A DNA stretch of 64,000 bases from Chrysaora quinquecirrha (GCA_014526335.1 JACTAT010000058.1:100904-164903); one strand, 5' to 3'. Positions 22,932 through 32,540 are shown, counted from the first letter of the stretch. The notes: generated from the letters alone by a model not told the origin. Made by a program: numbers and translations.

Positions 22932-25900
22932 ACCTGAAATTGTTTGAGGGTCTGCGTACTAGTTTCTTTTAAGCAACATTTTGTAGAACAAATCGTGTAG
23001 ACAAGTAGACAAAGCTAATAGAACAAATTTAGTTTGTCTGGACATTGGCTCCGATAAATCGACGAAACACGCTTTGGATATCAGATAAATCAGCTTATCT
23101 ATTTACGTCTGTCTCAGATCAGTTTGTCAGACATTTTGATGACAGGTTCCTTGTAATCATATCATCTTTGAAAAGATTTAAGCAAAATATGAAGGAAAGG
23201 CGATCCTAGCAGCTGCAAAGACACGTTTTAGTGGCTTGCCAAAAAAGCCTATTCATATCAGCTAGCTGTATTGTGGGGAGATGAAAAATAGAAAGTCTGC
23301 GAAAGACAAAGGTTGCCCTTCCGAAAGGCCAAAAGAAATAAAAAAAACCATGTTTCATACTGCCGAATCTATACGCACTTTGCCTGCGTCACAGGCCATA
23401 ACGTAGAGTCACTAACCCTCAAATGTTATGGTCAGTGCCGTCGAGAGGGGGGTAGAGGGGTAAAAGGTCTGGGGCCCGTAAAAATTATGGACCATAACAT
23501 TTTGTTATTGCCCTAAAATTTTATTGACTCAGGACAGGCTGACAGACCTCGCAGTATTGAGCATCGAGAGCGAAATTGCAAGAACTATTGACTTTAATAA
23601 CATTATTAACGATTTTGCAAACATGAAAGCGCGAAAATTTTTATTTTGAGAGTTTGAAACTTTGTTCCTAATATTTTATTTTTATTTTACTAACACAAAA
23701 CAATGCTAAATACTCACCAATACTGTCCTTTCAATAACCTTGCGTGAAGTACCCAAATTATTTTTCATGATCCATATTTTAATAGGGCGTTTCCCTTATT
23801 TTCCGAGAGTTTAGAGGGCGTGGTCACAAAAAAATTTCTCTGGGGCTTCGCCCCCAAACCCCCTTCAGGGCCCGCCCATCCGGATAACTCCAGGGCTCGA
23901 GCTGGCTCTCGACGGCCCTGCCTGGGCTATGTTGAGCCTTCTTCAGTACCATATATTTGTGTATATGTCATGAATGGCGAACACTAGGATAGTTTTTCCA
24001 CAAGTGGCATACCACAATAGATGGGATTCAAACCAGGACTGCAGGAGTAGAGAGCCAACGACGTTTCCACTTCCTGCAGCAATTAACAGCATATCTCCCG
24101 TAGCACTGTAGCGAATCGTGCGAATTCCATGGCTTTCCATTGGTGTGATATTTCGAAATGGCCTAAGATGGAGATCCATCGTGTTGAAGTCCCAAAATTT
24201 CACCTGAAAAACAAAAACCTTGGTTTTTAAGGGTAAATTAGGGTAGATTTAATAATTAGGGAATTACTTTTTGAAGTATATATCGACCGTATACGGACAG
24301 TTGTTTGAGTACACAAGGTTTTGAGTTATCGAGGGAGTTTTCTTTGGTGATCAGAATCAAGGGAAGTAGACAGTTGTTATAGTTAACAAGATTTTGAGTT
24401 ATCGAAGGAGTTTTTTCTGGTGGTCAGAATCAAGGGAAGTAGACAGTTGATTGGGCACAAAAAAAGAACGAATACCAACCTCGTAATCATATCCAGCGGT
24501 CACCAGCCTCGCTCCAGCTGGATCTAGGGTCATTGCAGATATCTAAAATTGTAATATTGGTTTAATTTTGTATCTAAAACAGCGGGCTTGTTATTAAAAA
24601 CAAAAAATAATCTGAATGTAATGAAGCATACGTACCGTTTTCTTTCCATGTTCTAGAGTGACTTCATGGCTTTGTGGTATTTTTGAAATTGGGTTCTGGA
24701 ATCAGAAACAAAGGAACGAATAATTTAGTCAGAGAGATTTAGCAGAGATGTAGCTAAGCTTCTTTTGAAAGGTGAAGGTGAAGGTGAAAGGTGTTTTAGC
24801 GCCAGTCGCTAGGATCTCAGTAGTAGGATAACTAATCGAAACCTCGACCCTGGCTGTGACGCTACCGTGGCTGGGTTCGAACCCTGACCACATTGAGTTC
24901 TTAAGACCACGGGTCAGCTGGATTACACCACGACGCCACAGCACCTTCAAAGCTTACAAGGATACAGACTTTTTGATTTCCGTGCTCAGTTGAGCCATGA
25001 TTTCCATTTTTGGGCCCCAGTTGCACTACGCCTACTTCTTGATTTTCTTGCCGTCATAAGATTTTGACCAGCAGTTATACCTGAGCGCATCACTATTTTC
25101 ATCAATGTTCAATTCCATTCTTGTGAAAACCAGAATTATAATTTGAATTTACGAGTTACTTGTTGAAATTGCAAGATTGTACTCGCCTCGTTATCTTCTT
25201 CTTCGTCACTGTCATCATCACTTTCATCATTGCCACTAACTCTCGCTTTTTGCTTGTTATCCTGTGAAAAAGTTAGAAGTCACGTGGCATTGTTCACACT
25301 AGATCTTTTCGGTCATTAGGTCGTTAAAAAAATTAAACGACTGAACTTTAGGTTTTCAAGACATTTCGCCCAAACTTCGATTAGCCCAACTTCCTTTTCG
25401 CCCAACCTTCTAAGGCCCATTTCCAATTCGTTCGCATTCGCTGTTCGGCGTTCCGGCGTTCCCTACCGATCAGCGAAAGGCGAACGCGAAGTGATTTGAT
25501 TTCCACTACAACCGAGCCTTCGAGCTTTCAGTAACGTTTTTCTTGTTTATGGCCTAAAATTGATTTTGTACCTATTCTGCTGTGTACATGGGATAGCTGC
25601 AATTCAATATTACGTTTTGCCTAACCTGAAATAATACGTGTAATCTCTTTCGTGTAGTTTGACATTTATTTGATGTTATTTATTTGTTCGACATAAGGAG
25701 CTCTCGATTATCACAGTGGTTACTTTTTTTAGTAACAAAACAAGCAATAAATAGCAAGTAAGGCAGTTGGGCGAAAAAACCAGCTTTGATCGAAAGTCGG
25801 GCAAAACGCAGAGAAAGAGCTGAATCGATCTGATACCAATGTGCAGTGCTTAAGCACCACGCGTAACGACTCTTACGACCCTAATGTTCCAGACGCAAGG

Positions 25901-27702
25901 ATAGACTTTCTCAAATAGATAGCCTAAGCAGGCTTCGTCGTTTTCAATCAATCTCAACATTCGGCCTTCTGAGTCGTTTGAAAGAAACAAAATAATTAGA
26001 ATATTAACCTAAATGTTGATGGGAATAAGCAATAAAAAAGGTGCACTTGGTTTAGCGTTGTGTTTGAATACCCAAAAGTGATAAGAGAAATCCAAACTCG
26101 CACTATTACCTAACCAAATATCTACAATAATTTTACTGAAGTAGTTTCGTACCTCATCTTGAACAATAACAAACGAACTTTCTTCAGTGCTGGTTGCGGG
26201 CATTGGACCAATCACATCATCATCATCACTTTCAATGTCACTTCCATTATCTGATTCAAGCAAATCAATCATAACAGATCACATTTAAGTTCATTCAGAT
26301 CAAGAAAGATCAGATTAAATTGAATTACATCAAGTCAGGTCTGATAAGGTCAGAACAGATTTATTCAGATCAGATCAGATCAGATTATGTCAGACCAGGT
26401 CAGATCAGACAGAGATATTGATCAGACTAAGTCAGATATCAGGTCAGATCAGATTATGTCAGACCAGGACAGATCAGACTAAGTCAGATATCAGATCAGA
26501 TTATACCAGATCAGATCAGATCAGATCGGACTAAGTCAGATCAGATCAGATCAGATCGGACTAAGTCAGATATCAGATGAGATCAAATCAAGTGAAGTAA
26601 AATCAAATCCAACCATACCATCTTTCTTAATCTGACTGTTTTGTGTTGATCTCTTTGCTGCTTGTAACCCTTGCTGGAACTCTTTTTCCTTTGTTTCAAC
26701 TTTACCTATAGAATGATAATCAATGAGATTCAACCCTGGGTAATCAAATAATCAACTGATAAATCAATCAGTCAAACAGTTAATCAAATATCAATCAATC
26801 AGTCAATCATTAAATCAACCAATCAATAAAACAGGTAATCAATCAATCAATCAGTTAATCAATCAGGTAATCAATCAATCAATCAGTTAATCAATCAATC
26901 AATCAGTTGATCAATCAATCAATTAATCAATCAGGTAATCAATCAATCAATCAGTTAATCAATCAATCAATCAGTTAATCAATAAATCAATCAGTTAATC
27001 AACAAATCAATCAATTACCAAATCCAGCAAAGCCCATCATTCTCTGCATGATTAACTGCTCATCTTCTTTTGTCATTTCCTCCTTTCTGTATGACATATC
27101 TTCCTCTATAAAAGAATTAAATAATTCTCGTTAATTCAATAGGACACAAATTTAGGTTTCTTAGTAGATGTGCTGTGTTACTTTTTTCCGAGGGGCATTT
27201 CACTCTGCAAAAAGGCGTACGAGACTTCCATTAAAACAAAAGGACTTTCAAGGGACTTCCGAGAAAACAATAGGACTTTCAGCAAAGGTGTACGAGACTT
27301 TCAAGGAGTGAATTGCCCCTCGCTTTTTTCCATAGGAATTTTATTCCAAAGTTGTGAATTTTGAAACAAAGAGTCAATTGTAATAATAATACTTTTAATA
27401 GTAATAGTGTTGCAATTTTCTGCCAACCTTTTGTTTGTCTTTCTTCAAATTTTGGCTGGGCAAATGATCTTTGAAAAGCCTGGGATGATTTATACTTTGA
27501 AGCACCTAGAAAAGGAAGATGTATCTTTCAGTGCATTGTATGTGTATCATCGACACAGGCCTGTCCGATCATATTTGGCTGTGATATTAGTTTCATTTCA
27601 TTCTTCAGTTTCAAACATTAATCAGTCAAAAGTTTTGAGTGGGTTTCGATCTACTTTCTTACCTCTCATAGCACGCATTTCTTCCAAATCATCGTCATCC
27701 AT
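10462..27702 (-). CDS. WDR70: WD repeat-containing protein 70
   Basis: Minus-strand exons, 5' to 3': 27702-27663 (ATG), 27105-27019, 26705-26619, 26250-26153, 25261-25187, 24695-24636, 24542-24480, 24203-about 24063, 19666-19590, 18923-18853, 18220-18153, 17729-17691, 16168-16084, 14336-14221, 13515-13400, 12571-12528 and 10549-10462 (stop). Phases match at nearly every junction seen. Diagnostic WDR70 stretches include IPQSHEVTLEHGKK, YDYE-VKFWDF, GDDTLKLWDLRNF, DDSNPREAILRHAK and a KKKPRLL tail. The acidic N-terminus is followed by WD40 blades. WDR70 is a nuclear protein linked to CRL4-dependent histone H2B ubiquitination and DNA repair (family knowledge). Not located: the blade after 24063, the blade between 17691 and 16168, and about 95 residues between 16084 and 14336. 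Exon 14336-14221 carries a one-base deletion. Intron after 25187 appears to use a GC donor. Confidence 0.93.
10738..10900 (-). repeat. Dispersed repeat shared with 46970-47140
   Basis: The reverse complement of this segment and 46970-47140 share blocks such as TTTTTCCTTCCGACAGA, TTCTGTTGGACCAAG and ACAGGGCAATGCAC. Short reading frames here are by-products. It lies just beyond the last WDR70 exon. Type of element is not recognised. Confidence 0.55.
11103..12403. mobile_element. Older element with GACTTATTAC ends, split by a hAT insertion
   Basis: The ends CGACTTATTAC and GTAATAAGTCTAT are inverted, and the nine bases AATGCGACT flank both sides (11094-11102 and 12404-12412). Without the nested insertion (11173-12327 and one duplicated octamer) it is about 140 bp, similar in size and ends to 31577-31712 and to related copies near 34315-34450 and 48500-48662. 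Confidence 0.7.
11173..12327. mobile_element. Non-autonomous hAT transposon, 1155 bp, with exact 8-bp TSD
   Basis: The ends are CAGTGGCGTAGCCAGGG and CCTTGGCTACGCCACTG, and both sides carry the octamer CTGTCTTC (11165-11172 and 12328-12335). Eight-base duplications and CAG...CTG-type ends are hallmarks of hAT elements. Inside are G-runs next to both ends (11209-11215; 12293-12311) and GGGGTCCGGGG repeats. No transposase frame of useful length is present, so it depends on an autonomous relative. It lies in the last WDR70 intron. Confidence 0.9.
13588..14162. repeat. Compound tetranucleotide array (CTAA)n then (CTGA)n
   Basis: About 200 bases of TAAC repeats pass sharply into about 370 bases of TGAC repeats near 13789, with sparse CGAC interruptions and a closing GGCT patch. 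It lies in a WDR70 intron, 3' of exon 14336-14221 in gene order. A reading frame of alternating Ser-Gln-Ser-Val on the minus strand is a by-product of the repeat. Confidence 0.95.
14221..14336 (-). other. WDR70: WDR70 exon with a one-base deletion
   Basis: The exon reads PHALRMYKEPRAKS through KKPDPP in the entering frame, matching the family. The family pattern then continues as VTGPG, which is present but one frame over, and the next exon begins in the phase that VTGPG requires. The break falls in the CCTCCG stretch (14233-14238 on the plus strand), where one C is missing relative to an intact gene. No alternative donor repairs the frame. Confidence 0.82.
14453..14684. mobile_element. Palindromic MITE, CCAAACGATCAAACATTG family
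   Basis: The left end is GACCTGGCTAAACGATCAAA and the right end AACAATGTTTGATCGTTTGG. The middle has the usual TTTGGCCACGTC and GACGTGGCC pair. It lies upstream of WDR70 exon 14336-14221 in gene order. Confidence 0.75.
14690..15070. repeat. Inverted GGACCGAA-rich repeat
   Basis: The segment contains opposed words CGGACCGGCAAC/CACCGGTCCGTACAAG and ATATTCGGACC/GGTCCGAATATT. The phrases CCTTTATTGAACGATTGC and GCAATCGTTCAATA face each other (14938-14956 and 15060-15075). This is probably one or two old inverted-repeat elements. No gene is seen. Confidence 0.5.
15653..15932. mobile_element. Palindromic MITE, CCAAACGATCAAACATTG family
   Basis: It starts GGCCCTAGTCAAACGATC and ends GATCGTTTGATCAGGGC. 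A truncated relative lies immediately before it (15501-15650). Both sit in a WDR70 intron. Confidence 0.75.
17171..17634. mobile_element. CTAAACTAGGAGACATGTCGCG family, composite copy
   Basis: The left end GGCTAAACTAGGAGACATG is mirrored by CATGTCTCCTAGTTTGG at the right. Internal copies of GGGAGACA and GTGGCTAAACTTGGAGACAT suggest two overlapping or nested elements. It lies in the WDR70 interval where one WD40 exon is missing. Other copies are at 50097-50373, 60888-61160 and 61161-61395. Confidence 0.75.
18400..18725 (+). repeat. tRNA-like SINE, TGGCGTCGTGGTGTAATCC family (diverged copy)
   Basis: The 5' part TGGCGTAGTGGCCTAATCCAGCTGGCTCGTGG is followed by a GCTCAGCGAGGTC block and a 3' part GAGTTCCTAGCAGCTGACGCTAAATA. 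Better-kept copies are at 19314-19494, 24774-24944 (reverse), 53540-53740 and 57135-57290. The middle of this copy is replaced by unrelated sequence. Confidence 0.65.
19314..19494 (+). repeat. tRNA-like SINE, TGGCGTCGTGGTGTAATCC family
   Basis: The order is GGTGCTGCGGCGTCGTGGCC, then CTCAGCGAGGTCAGGGTTTGAGCC, then GGGTTCAAATCTC (B-box-like) and a 3' end GGGACTGGCGCTAAATAC. It sits between WDR70 exons. The shared 5' A-box/B-box spacing suggests RNA polymerase III ancestry. Confidence 0.7.
20291..20696. mobile_element. Non-autonomous element with G-run inverted ends
   Basis: The ends are CCCGGGGGGTACCTCATTGTTCA and GAACAATAGAAGTACCCCCCC. The interior repeats ACCCATTTG and ACCCATATG words, as in the related copy at 2567-3035. 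The C13 run near the right end is one of the longest homopolymers in the window. Confidence 0.65.
21051..21360 (-). mobile_element. Remnant of a non-LTR retrotransposon reverse transcriptase C-terminus
   Basis: The minus strand reads LTYRGSSSWNLI...SVRGFQQSLK, the pattern found at the C-terminal end of many cnidarian LINE reverse transcriptases (yRG...WN.L...F...lk). Upstream, the other piece YDRTNVSKLQML is in a related but interrupted context. It is a short dead fragment in a WDR70 intron. Confidence 0.6.
22006..22931 (+). repeat. Degenerate (GAT)n/(GATGAC)n array, about 0.9 kb
   Basis: GAT, GAC and AAT trinucleotides dominate, with two interspersed copies of a TGGTTGTTGATGATGGTTA-like phrase giving a longer period of roughly 250 bases. 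Poly-Asp and poly-Met reading frames here are by-products. It lies in a WDR70 intron. Confidence 0.93.
23440..23925. mobile_element. Possible old element with CCGTCGAGAG inverted ends
   Basis: The left end is GTGCCGTCGAGAGGGG and the right end CTGGCTCTCGACGGCCCTGCC, with GGGGCCCGTAAAA and TTCGCCCCCAAACC near the borders. The type is uncertain. It lies in the WDR70 interval that should contain one missing WD40 exon. Confidence 0.5.
24000..24203 (-). other. WDR70: WDR70 exon running into a SINE remnant
   Basis: From 24203 the minus strand reads VKFWDFNTMDLHLRPF to GDMLLIAAGSGN, a full WDR70 match. Immediately after, GGAAACGTCGTTGGCTCTCT belongs to the SINE family also seen at 60785-60885, which here covers roughly 24000-24068. 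The exon end therefore lies at or inside the SINE boundary. A possible donor AAC|gtcgtt is weak. Confidence 0.7.
24774..24944 (-). repeat. tRNA-like SINE, TGGCGTCGTGGTGTAATCC family
   Basis: The reverse complement begins GGTGCTGTGGCGTCGTGGTG, carries GGGTTCGAACCC (a perfect B-box core) and ends in TGGCGCTAAAACACCTTTCACC. It is one of the best-kept copies and lies in a WDR70 intron. Confidence 0.75.
26283..27015. repeat. Two short-motif arrays: CAGAT-rich then AATC-rich
   Basis: At 26283-26600 the motif GATCAGATCA repeats irregularly. At 26718-27015 the motif AATCAATCAATCAGTT repeats. They flank WDR70 exon 26705-26619, which stands intact between them. Confidence 0.9.
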
Positions 27703-28065
27703 TTCCAATGAATATTGCTTCTTTAACTTTTACTTCTACCACCTTTTGAATAACGTTTTCTCTGGGAAGAAATGTTTATTTTCAAATTTCATGCATCTCT
27801 TTTCTTTTAGCCTCGATCGAAGAACAAAATAATTCTTCGAACGAGGCTATCTCGTTTCCAAAACGAAGCCGTTGCGGTTTCTTGCGGTTTCTTCACAAAG
27901 TCCTCTTCAGTAAAATAGTAGAGTTACTGAGCACAGTCTTATGACGTGCAAGACTTGAATCGACGATTCGTTGAAACGTAGCGCCAAAATGGCCTAGTCA
28001 AGACTTGAAGTGAAGAAGTGAGTAGACAGACTTGCGTCTTGTTTTCTCTGCTTTTAACCTTGGTT
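27703..28065. promoter_or_regulatory. Head-to-head intergenic region between WDR70 and the PXYLP1-like gene
   Basis: The two start codons are 363 bases apart on opposite strands, so this interval must hold both 5' ends and probably a shared promoter. No TATA box is obvious in either direction. GCCAAAATGGCC (27984-27995) resembles a YY1-type word common near animal start sites. Transcription starts cannot be placed from sequence alone. Confidence 0.5.
27989..27997 (+). promoter_or_regulatory. Two-codon upstream reading frame (ATG GCC TAG)
   Basis: If transcription of the PXYLP1-like gene begins upstream of it, ribosomes meet ATG-GCC-TAG 69 bases before the main ATG. The A at -3 (AAAATGG) is a good initiation context. 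Its use is not shown by the sequence. Confidence 0.4.
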
Positions 28066-29523
28066 ATGTCAATTCTAAAAGAAATGTTGCAGCCTCAAGT
28101 TTTCTTGAATAAATGGGGGATATCTGGAAGAAGACGGAAGGTGCTCATTGCGGCAATTTGCACCCTTTTGGCTGTGTATCTAGTCTTCAATTTTTATCAA
28201 TATCAAAATTATTTAGTTAGAGAGAAATTCAATAATCAAACGTCATTCTATTGTAATGTGCCAAGGACTGTACAAGGTAGAGAAGGGCGATTGTCTGTAC
28301 CCAAAGGAAAGTATGAGCTTTTACAGGTCCAGATGGTAATAAGACATGGGGACAGAGCCCCTATTGATCTAGAAACTCTACCCAATACAGAGCCAGTTAA
28401 GATTTCCTGTGTTTTTGATAACAAACAGAGGGACCACGAAAAGCTCCATGGTATTAGGGATGCTTCTCCGATGTTTAGCATACATGAGCATGGTGGTAAA
28501 AAACGAACTGTTATTCAGGAACGAGAAGTTTGCATTGGGGGACAGCTTACCCCGACAGGGTTCATCCAGCATATTAACAATGGTGAGTATCTCAAGGGGG
28601 TTTATTCTGAGTTTCTTAACAAGATAGACAACTCCCTTGAGATTTTGGCTTTGACTACCGACTACAGTCGAACAGTGCAGAGTGCTGCAGCATTGCTGTA
28701 TGGAATGTTTGCAAAGAAATTTTATAATGACAAGCTACATATTAATATCCAGCATGATAAATACCCAGAAACACATTTTCTAGTTGATGAGGATGGTCAA
28801 GGAATAAGCTGCCCAATTTTGATACAAAGACTGAGAAATATTTGGCAATCAGAGAAATTGGTTATGCTTAGAAAGTCTATCGAGCCAATTAAAAGTGAAT
28901 TTGCTGAGTTGTTTAAAACAGATAAAAGTAAAATTGCATCATTAGACCGACTGGTTGATGTGATGTACACAAGGACATGTCATGGCAAGAATCTCCCCCA
29001 AGGTCCCAATGGAAAGGTTTCCCACAGCTTGGCCAGTAGAGCATTTGCACTATCTCATACATTAATCAGTATGAAGCACACCCCCCTTGCAGAGCTTCAA
29101 ACTCTATCAATGCTATCACAAATAGTCAAGCATGCAGGGGGGTTGATTGATGCTGAATCCGCAGTGAAAAAACTAGTGATATTCTCTGGACATGACACAG
29201 TTTTGGTGCCCATTTTAGCATTACTTGGAGTACATGACGGAAAATGGCCACCGTATGCATCTAGAGTTATCTTTGAATTATGGAAAAAGAGCCCAACTGT
29301 CACAGAACAGCATGACTCCGATTTCTATGCAAAATTCAACGGTTACTTCTTCAGAGTACTTTATAATGGAGTTGTGTTGACTCATAATGTTAAATTCTGC
29401 ATAGGAAATATTGTGGATGGCGAACTGTGTCCTTTGAGTGAATTTGTTAGATATGTCTCATCAAATGAGTTCAATGGGGTTAATTTCTTCAACAGAATTA
29501 AAAATATTTGTGCAGTTTCATAA
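28066..29523 (+). CDS. PXYLP1: 2-phosphoxylose phosphatase 1-like, single exon
   Basis: The protein is 485 residues from the ATG at 28066. An in-frame GTG at 28018 is not a credible animal start. A short N-terminal cytosolic segment with RRRK precedes one membrane span (about residues 25-44), giving a type II Golgi topology. The histidine acid phosphatase signature IRHGDRAP lies at about residues 92-99 and the second catalytic motif SGHDT near residue 370. Further family patterns are LTPTGFIQH, YSRTVQSA, RVIFELW and VLYNGV. Length agrees with vertebrate PXYLP1 (about 480). The enzyme removes the transient 2-O-phosphate from xylose in the glycosaminoglycan linker, letting heparan and chondroitin sulfate chains extend (family knowledge). 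An AATAAA lies at 29670-29675. A general lysosomal acid phosphatase is less likely. Confidence 0.9.
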   Translation: MSILKEMLQPQVFLNKWGISGRRRKVLIAAICTLLAVYLVFNFYQYQNYLVREKFNNQTSFYCNVPRTVQGREGRLSVPKGKYELLQVQMVIRHGDRAPIDLETLPNTEPVKISCVFDNKQRDHEKLHGIRDASPMFSIHEHGGKKRTVIQEREVCIGGQLTPTGFIQHINNGEYLKGVYSEFLNKIDNSLEILALTTDYSRTVQSAAALLYGMFAKKFYNDKLHINIQHDKYPETHFLVDEDGQGISCPILIQRLRNIWQSEKLVMLRKSIEPIKSEFAELFKTDKSKIASLDRLVDVMYTRTCHGKNLPQGPNGKVSHSLASRAFALSHTLISMKHTPLAELQTLSMLSQIVKHAGGLIDAESAVKKLVIFSGHDTVLVPILALLGVHDGKWPPYASRVIFELWKKSPTVTEQHDSDFYAKFNGYFFRVLYNGVVLTHNVKFCIGNIVDGELCPLSEFVRYVSSNEFNGVNFFNRIKNICAVS

Positions 29524-30491
29524 ATGTTAGCAAAATTACACAATTTACAATTTGTTCACCTCTGATATTTTATGAATTTTTTATTATTATAATACGTTAG
29601 TCTTATATTAAGGGTGCATTTTTGTTGGTCTCCAACCCAACCGAGCTATTTCGCAAAAAAATTCTATTGAATAAACTCATTTTTTTATAAGAAACTACGC
29701 TCTGAGCCATATAGTAGGGTTTCTTAGCTGCTTAGAAATCGAAATTTCAAAAATATCGTTAAATACGTTTAACGTGAAGTATCAAGTCAAAATATGAACA
29801 TTTTCCGGAATTGACTTAATATAACAGTTATTGGGGATTATTTTTACGTAAGCACATCAGTAAAATAGAATGCTGAATTGAGCAGAAATATTTTCTTAGC
29901 GTTTTTTTACTTCTTAGCCCATATGGTAGAGGTTCTTTTAGAAAAAAGGCATATATTTTCTTATAAGCGGTTTCTTATAAAAAAAATTGAGTGTATATGG
30001 TTTGGTTCTAGAATCTCGTTCAAGGACACGCCCACACCCACATTGACACACCCCTTTGTCGGAAAATTTCGGGCTTTTCGAAATTGCGATCCACACTTTC
30101 GCTTTTTTATAAGGTACTCAAGGCTGAAAATTCCAAAAAATTAAGGAACTTTAACGAACTATCGAGGCTCGGAAGAAAAACTAAGAATAACTTTTTTTAT
30201 GACCATTGCGGCTTGATGTATGCTAACCACAAATCTGATTGTACTTTGCCCAAAACTCCATTCATATCTACAGTCAGCAAGCAAAGCAAACTTTTGCTGT
30301 AAAGATTAGTTGCTTGCTATGCAAAAATTTCCCAACAAGGAATAATATAAGGAACTTTCAGCCTTACTACTGCATTTTGTTGAAAAATTGAGGAGCTTCA
30401 GCAGCTTCAAATCAATGGTTCCTTATTGACGCGAATTTAAGTTAGAGTCATATAAATAGTAGCCTATGTACTATGGTTTTGAAAGGGCTTA

Positions 30492-30866
30492 CACTCTTTT
30501 TTTTATAAGAATACTATAAATTTTGTCCAGCCTCAATATTCTTAGAAAATGTTCGTTTTGAGCCTGAATATATTCTTAAAATATTCTTATTTTTCAAATC
30601 TGATATGCGGTTTTAGGGGAACATAGATAAAAGAAAAATCATCTCATATGGTCGAGTGAAAGAAATATTTAACTATTATTACAAAAAGAATGTTGTTAAC
30701 AATCATGAAGTTTCGTTCTAACATTGCAAAACAGGCATCTGTTGAAAAATAACACAGGAATATGGGAGAGCTGAGGCTGAGCATATTCTTACAATATTCT
30801 TAAAAATAGGATGATTCTGAGCCTGAATATTCTTATAAACATTATTCTTATAAAAAGAAAAGAGTG
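30492..30866. mobile_element. TA-flanked MITE with CACTCTTTTTT ends
   Basis: The ends are CACTCTTTTTTTTATAAGAA and its near-inverse CTTATAAAAAGAAAAGAGTG, directly bordered by TA on both sides. Internal repeats of ATATTCTTA occur. A TA duplication is typical of Tc1/mariner-type insertion. Confidence 0.75.
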
Positions 30867-31576
30867 TACAGTGTTTCAGTTTTTTTCCTTATATATTGCT
30901 TGTTCTTTTAGAATTATGAACAACATCTTGCGATTAGTGTACATATTGGAATGGACATTCTAAGCTTATCACGAATGGAATACAAGGTATGTACTGTATT
31001 AATGTGACTATTTCGCTACGCTACGCAAACTGTTCTCAACACACACCAGCCCTTGCTGTATCTTGTGAACTGATTGGTTCACAAATACAATAGAAATACA
31101 GCTTCATGTTTCTGATTAGCTAAATTTTGATCCTCATCTGGGTTTTGTGATTTTCTTCGTCCTCATTCAATGAAGTACCGGAATCGTGACGTCACAAAAT
31201 CTATTTTAGAGAATTTTGCCATTCCGTCTTCATTTTCTGAAAGTATGAAAAAATAAAATAGAAGTGTTGAAAATCAGTCAAATATGTCTGAAGAAATACG
31301 TTTCGATAAGAAATAGGGGGTGTATATTTGTAGCGGAGAAGAACGCATGCGCCTTTGAGACGCGACTTTGAGACCCCCCCCCCCCACGAGACGCTGATCC
31401 ATTTCGCCCACTTTCCTGCCATTCCACCAGACCTTGTCCAGTGTGTACTTGATTGCCAGGCCCAAGCCCCTCTTCGCAACTCCGACGGATATAATTTGCG
31501 GGACGATGTTTGTGCCAAGTGTTGAACTTGGCGCTCTGGCACCACTCTTGGGGACAACGCCTAACCTGGGCCTCAC

Positions 31577-31712
31577 CTAGACTTATTACATTCGTCTAAA
31601 TGTAAGTACGCTCACCACCCTCCACCATTCCTCCATTCTGAGGAAACAGCAGTAGTGTTGTTGTAGTTCTTTGCAGCTGTTGCCGAAAGAGCGAGGAATG
31701 TAATAAGTCTAG
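31577..31712. mobile_element. Short MITE with AGACTTATTACATTC ends
   Basis: The ends CTAGACTTATTACATTC and GAATGTAATAAGTCTAG are perfect inverses. The centre has CTGAGGAAACAGCAGTAG and TTGTTGTAGTT, shared with the copy at 48500-48662. Confidence 0.8.
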
Positions 31713-32540
31713 ATCTCGCTCGCATTTTGAACGCGGAATATGCGCGTGTAATATTCGAGTACCTAAATATGTATTTCATATATTTCAAATTAGTTGTATT
31801 TCAAATGTCTCCAATTTAAATCGATCCCAACAAATGAACAAAAATTCATATATCTAATGACATGCGAAAATGAAACTTTGATAAAAGATACAAGCGAATT
31901 CATTTCAACTATATATGATAAGCGATTACAAGCAAATTAAAAAAAAAAAAAAACATTAGAGCATTTTAGAACCTTTATCTTTATTGACACTCAACTGTTA
32001 TGTAACTTGCGTATCTTTTTCTAATTAACATTGTATTTTTTTGTTATGTTGTAGTGTAGTTGTAGACCATGTATCATATGATATAGCGTCGAATTTGAAA
32101 AAAAAAATATCACTTCATATCATAACAATATGATATTTCCGTTTTAAATACACCACGAAAACCTCAGTTTCCTGCGTTTTCATTAATATATTTCCACATA
32201 GAGCAAAAATGTGTTAAAAATTGCGTAAAATAACCTGTGAAAAAACCTGTTTCCTTATAATGGAGTCAAATAACGTGACAATTTTAATAACAATAATAAA
32301 GCCAAATAGACGTCTGAAAAGCAGACGAATTGTCTAGTCACATCTTATCGCGAGATTTGTTGAAAGTAAAGTAGACACTAGACGGAAACAAGACTTGTTT
32401 ATTGTCTACACGTTTTTTTTTTTGTAAAAAAGTACAACTTTATAAGTAATCTACATGTAGAAGGTCGAAAAATTAAAGATAAAATTAACGATGTATTTTA
32501 AAGTCTAGTTATGTAGTTTAGATATTAGTTACTGTATGTA

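Noticed and set aside
22043..22947. Plus-strand frames rich in Asp and Met
   Set aside because: Translation of a GAT/GAC simple repeat; no conserved sequence and inside a WDR70 intron.
23717..23760. Possible missing WDR70 exon (VIER... on the minus strand)
   Set aside because: Only a few residues resemble KVIDRDG, the acceptor is poor and it lies inside an apparent transposon.
28018..28065. Sixteen-residue N-terminal extension of the PXYLP1-like protein
   Set aside because: It starts at GTG; the ATG at 28066 gives the family length and correct topology.
31201..31576. Overlapping minus-strand frames of 100-118 residues
   Set aside because: No family resemblance, no splice context, and adjacent to a MITE with G/C-run sequence; left unassigned.
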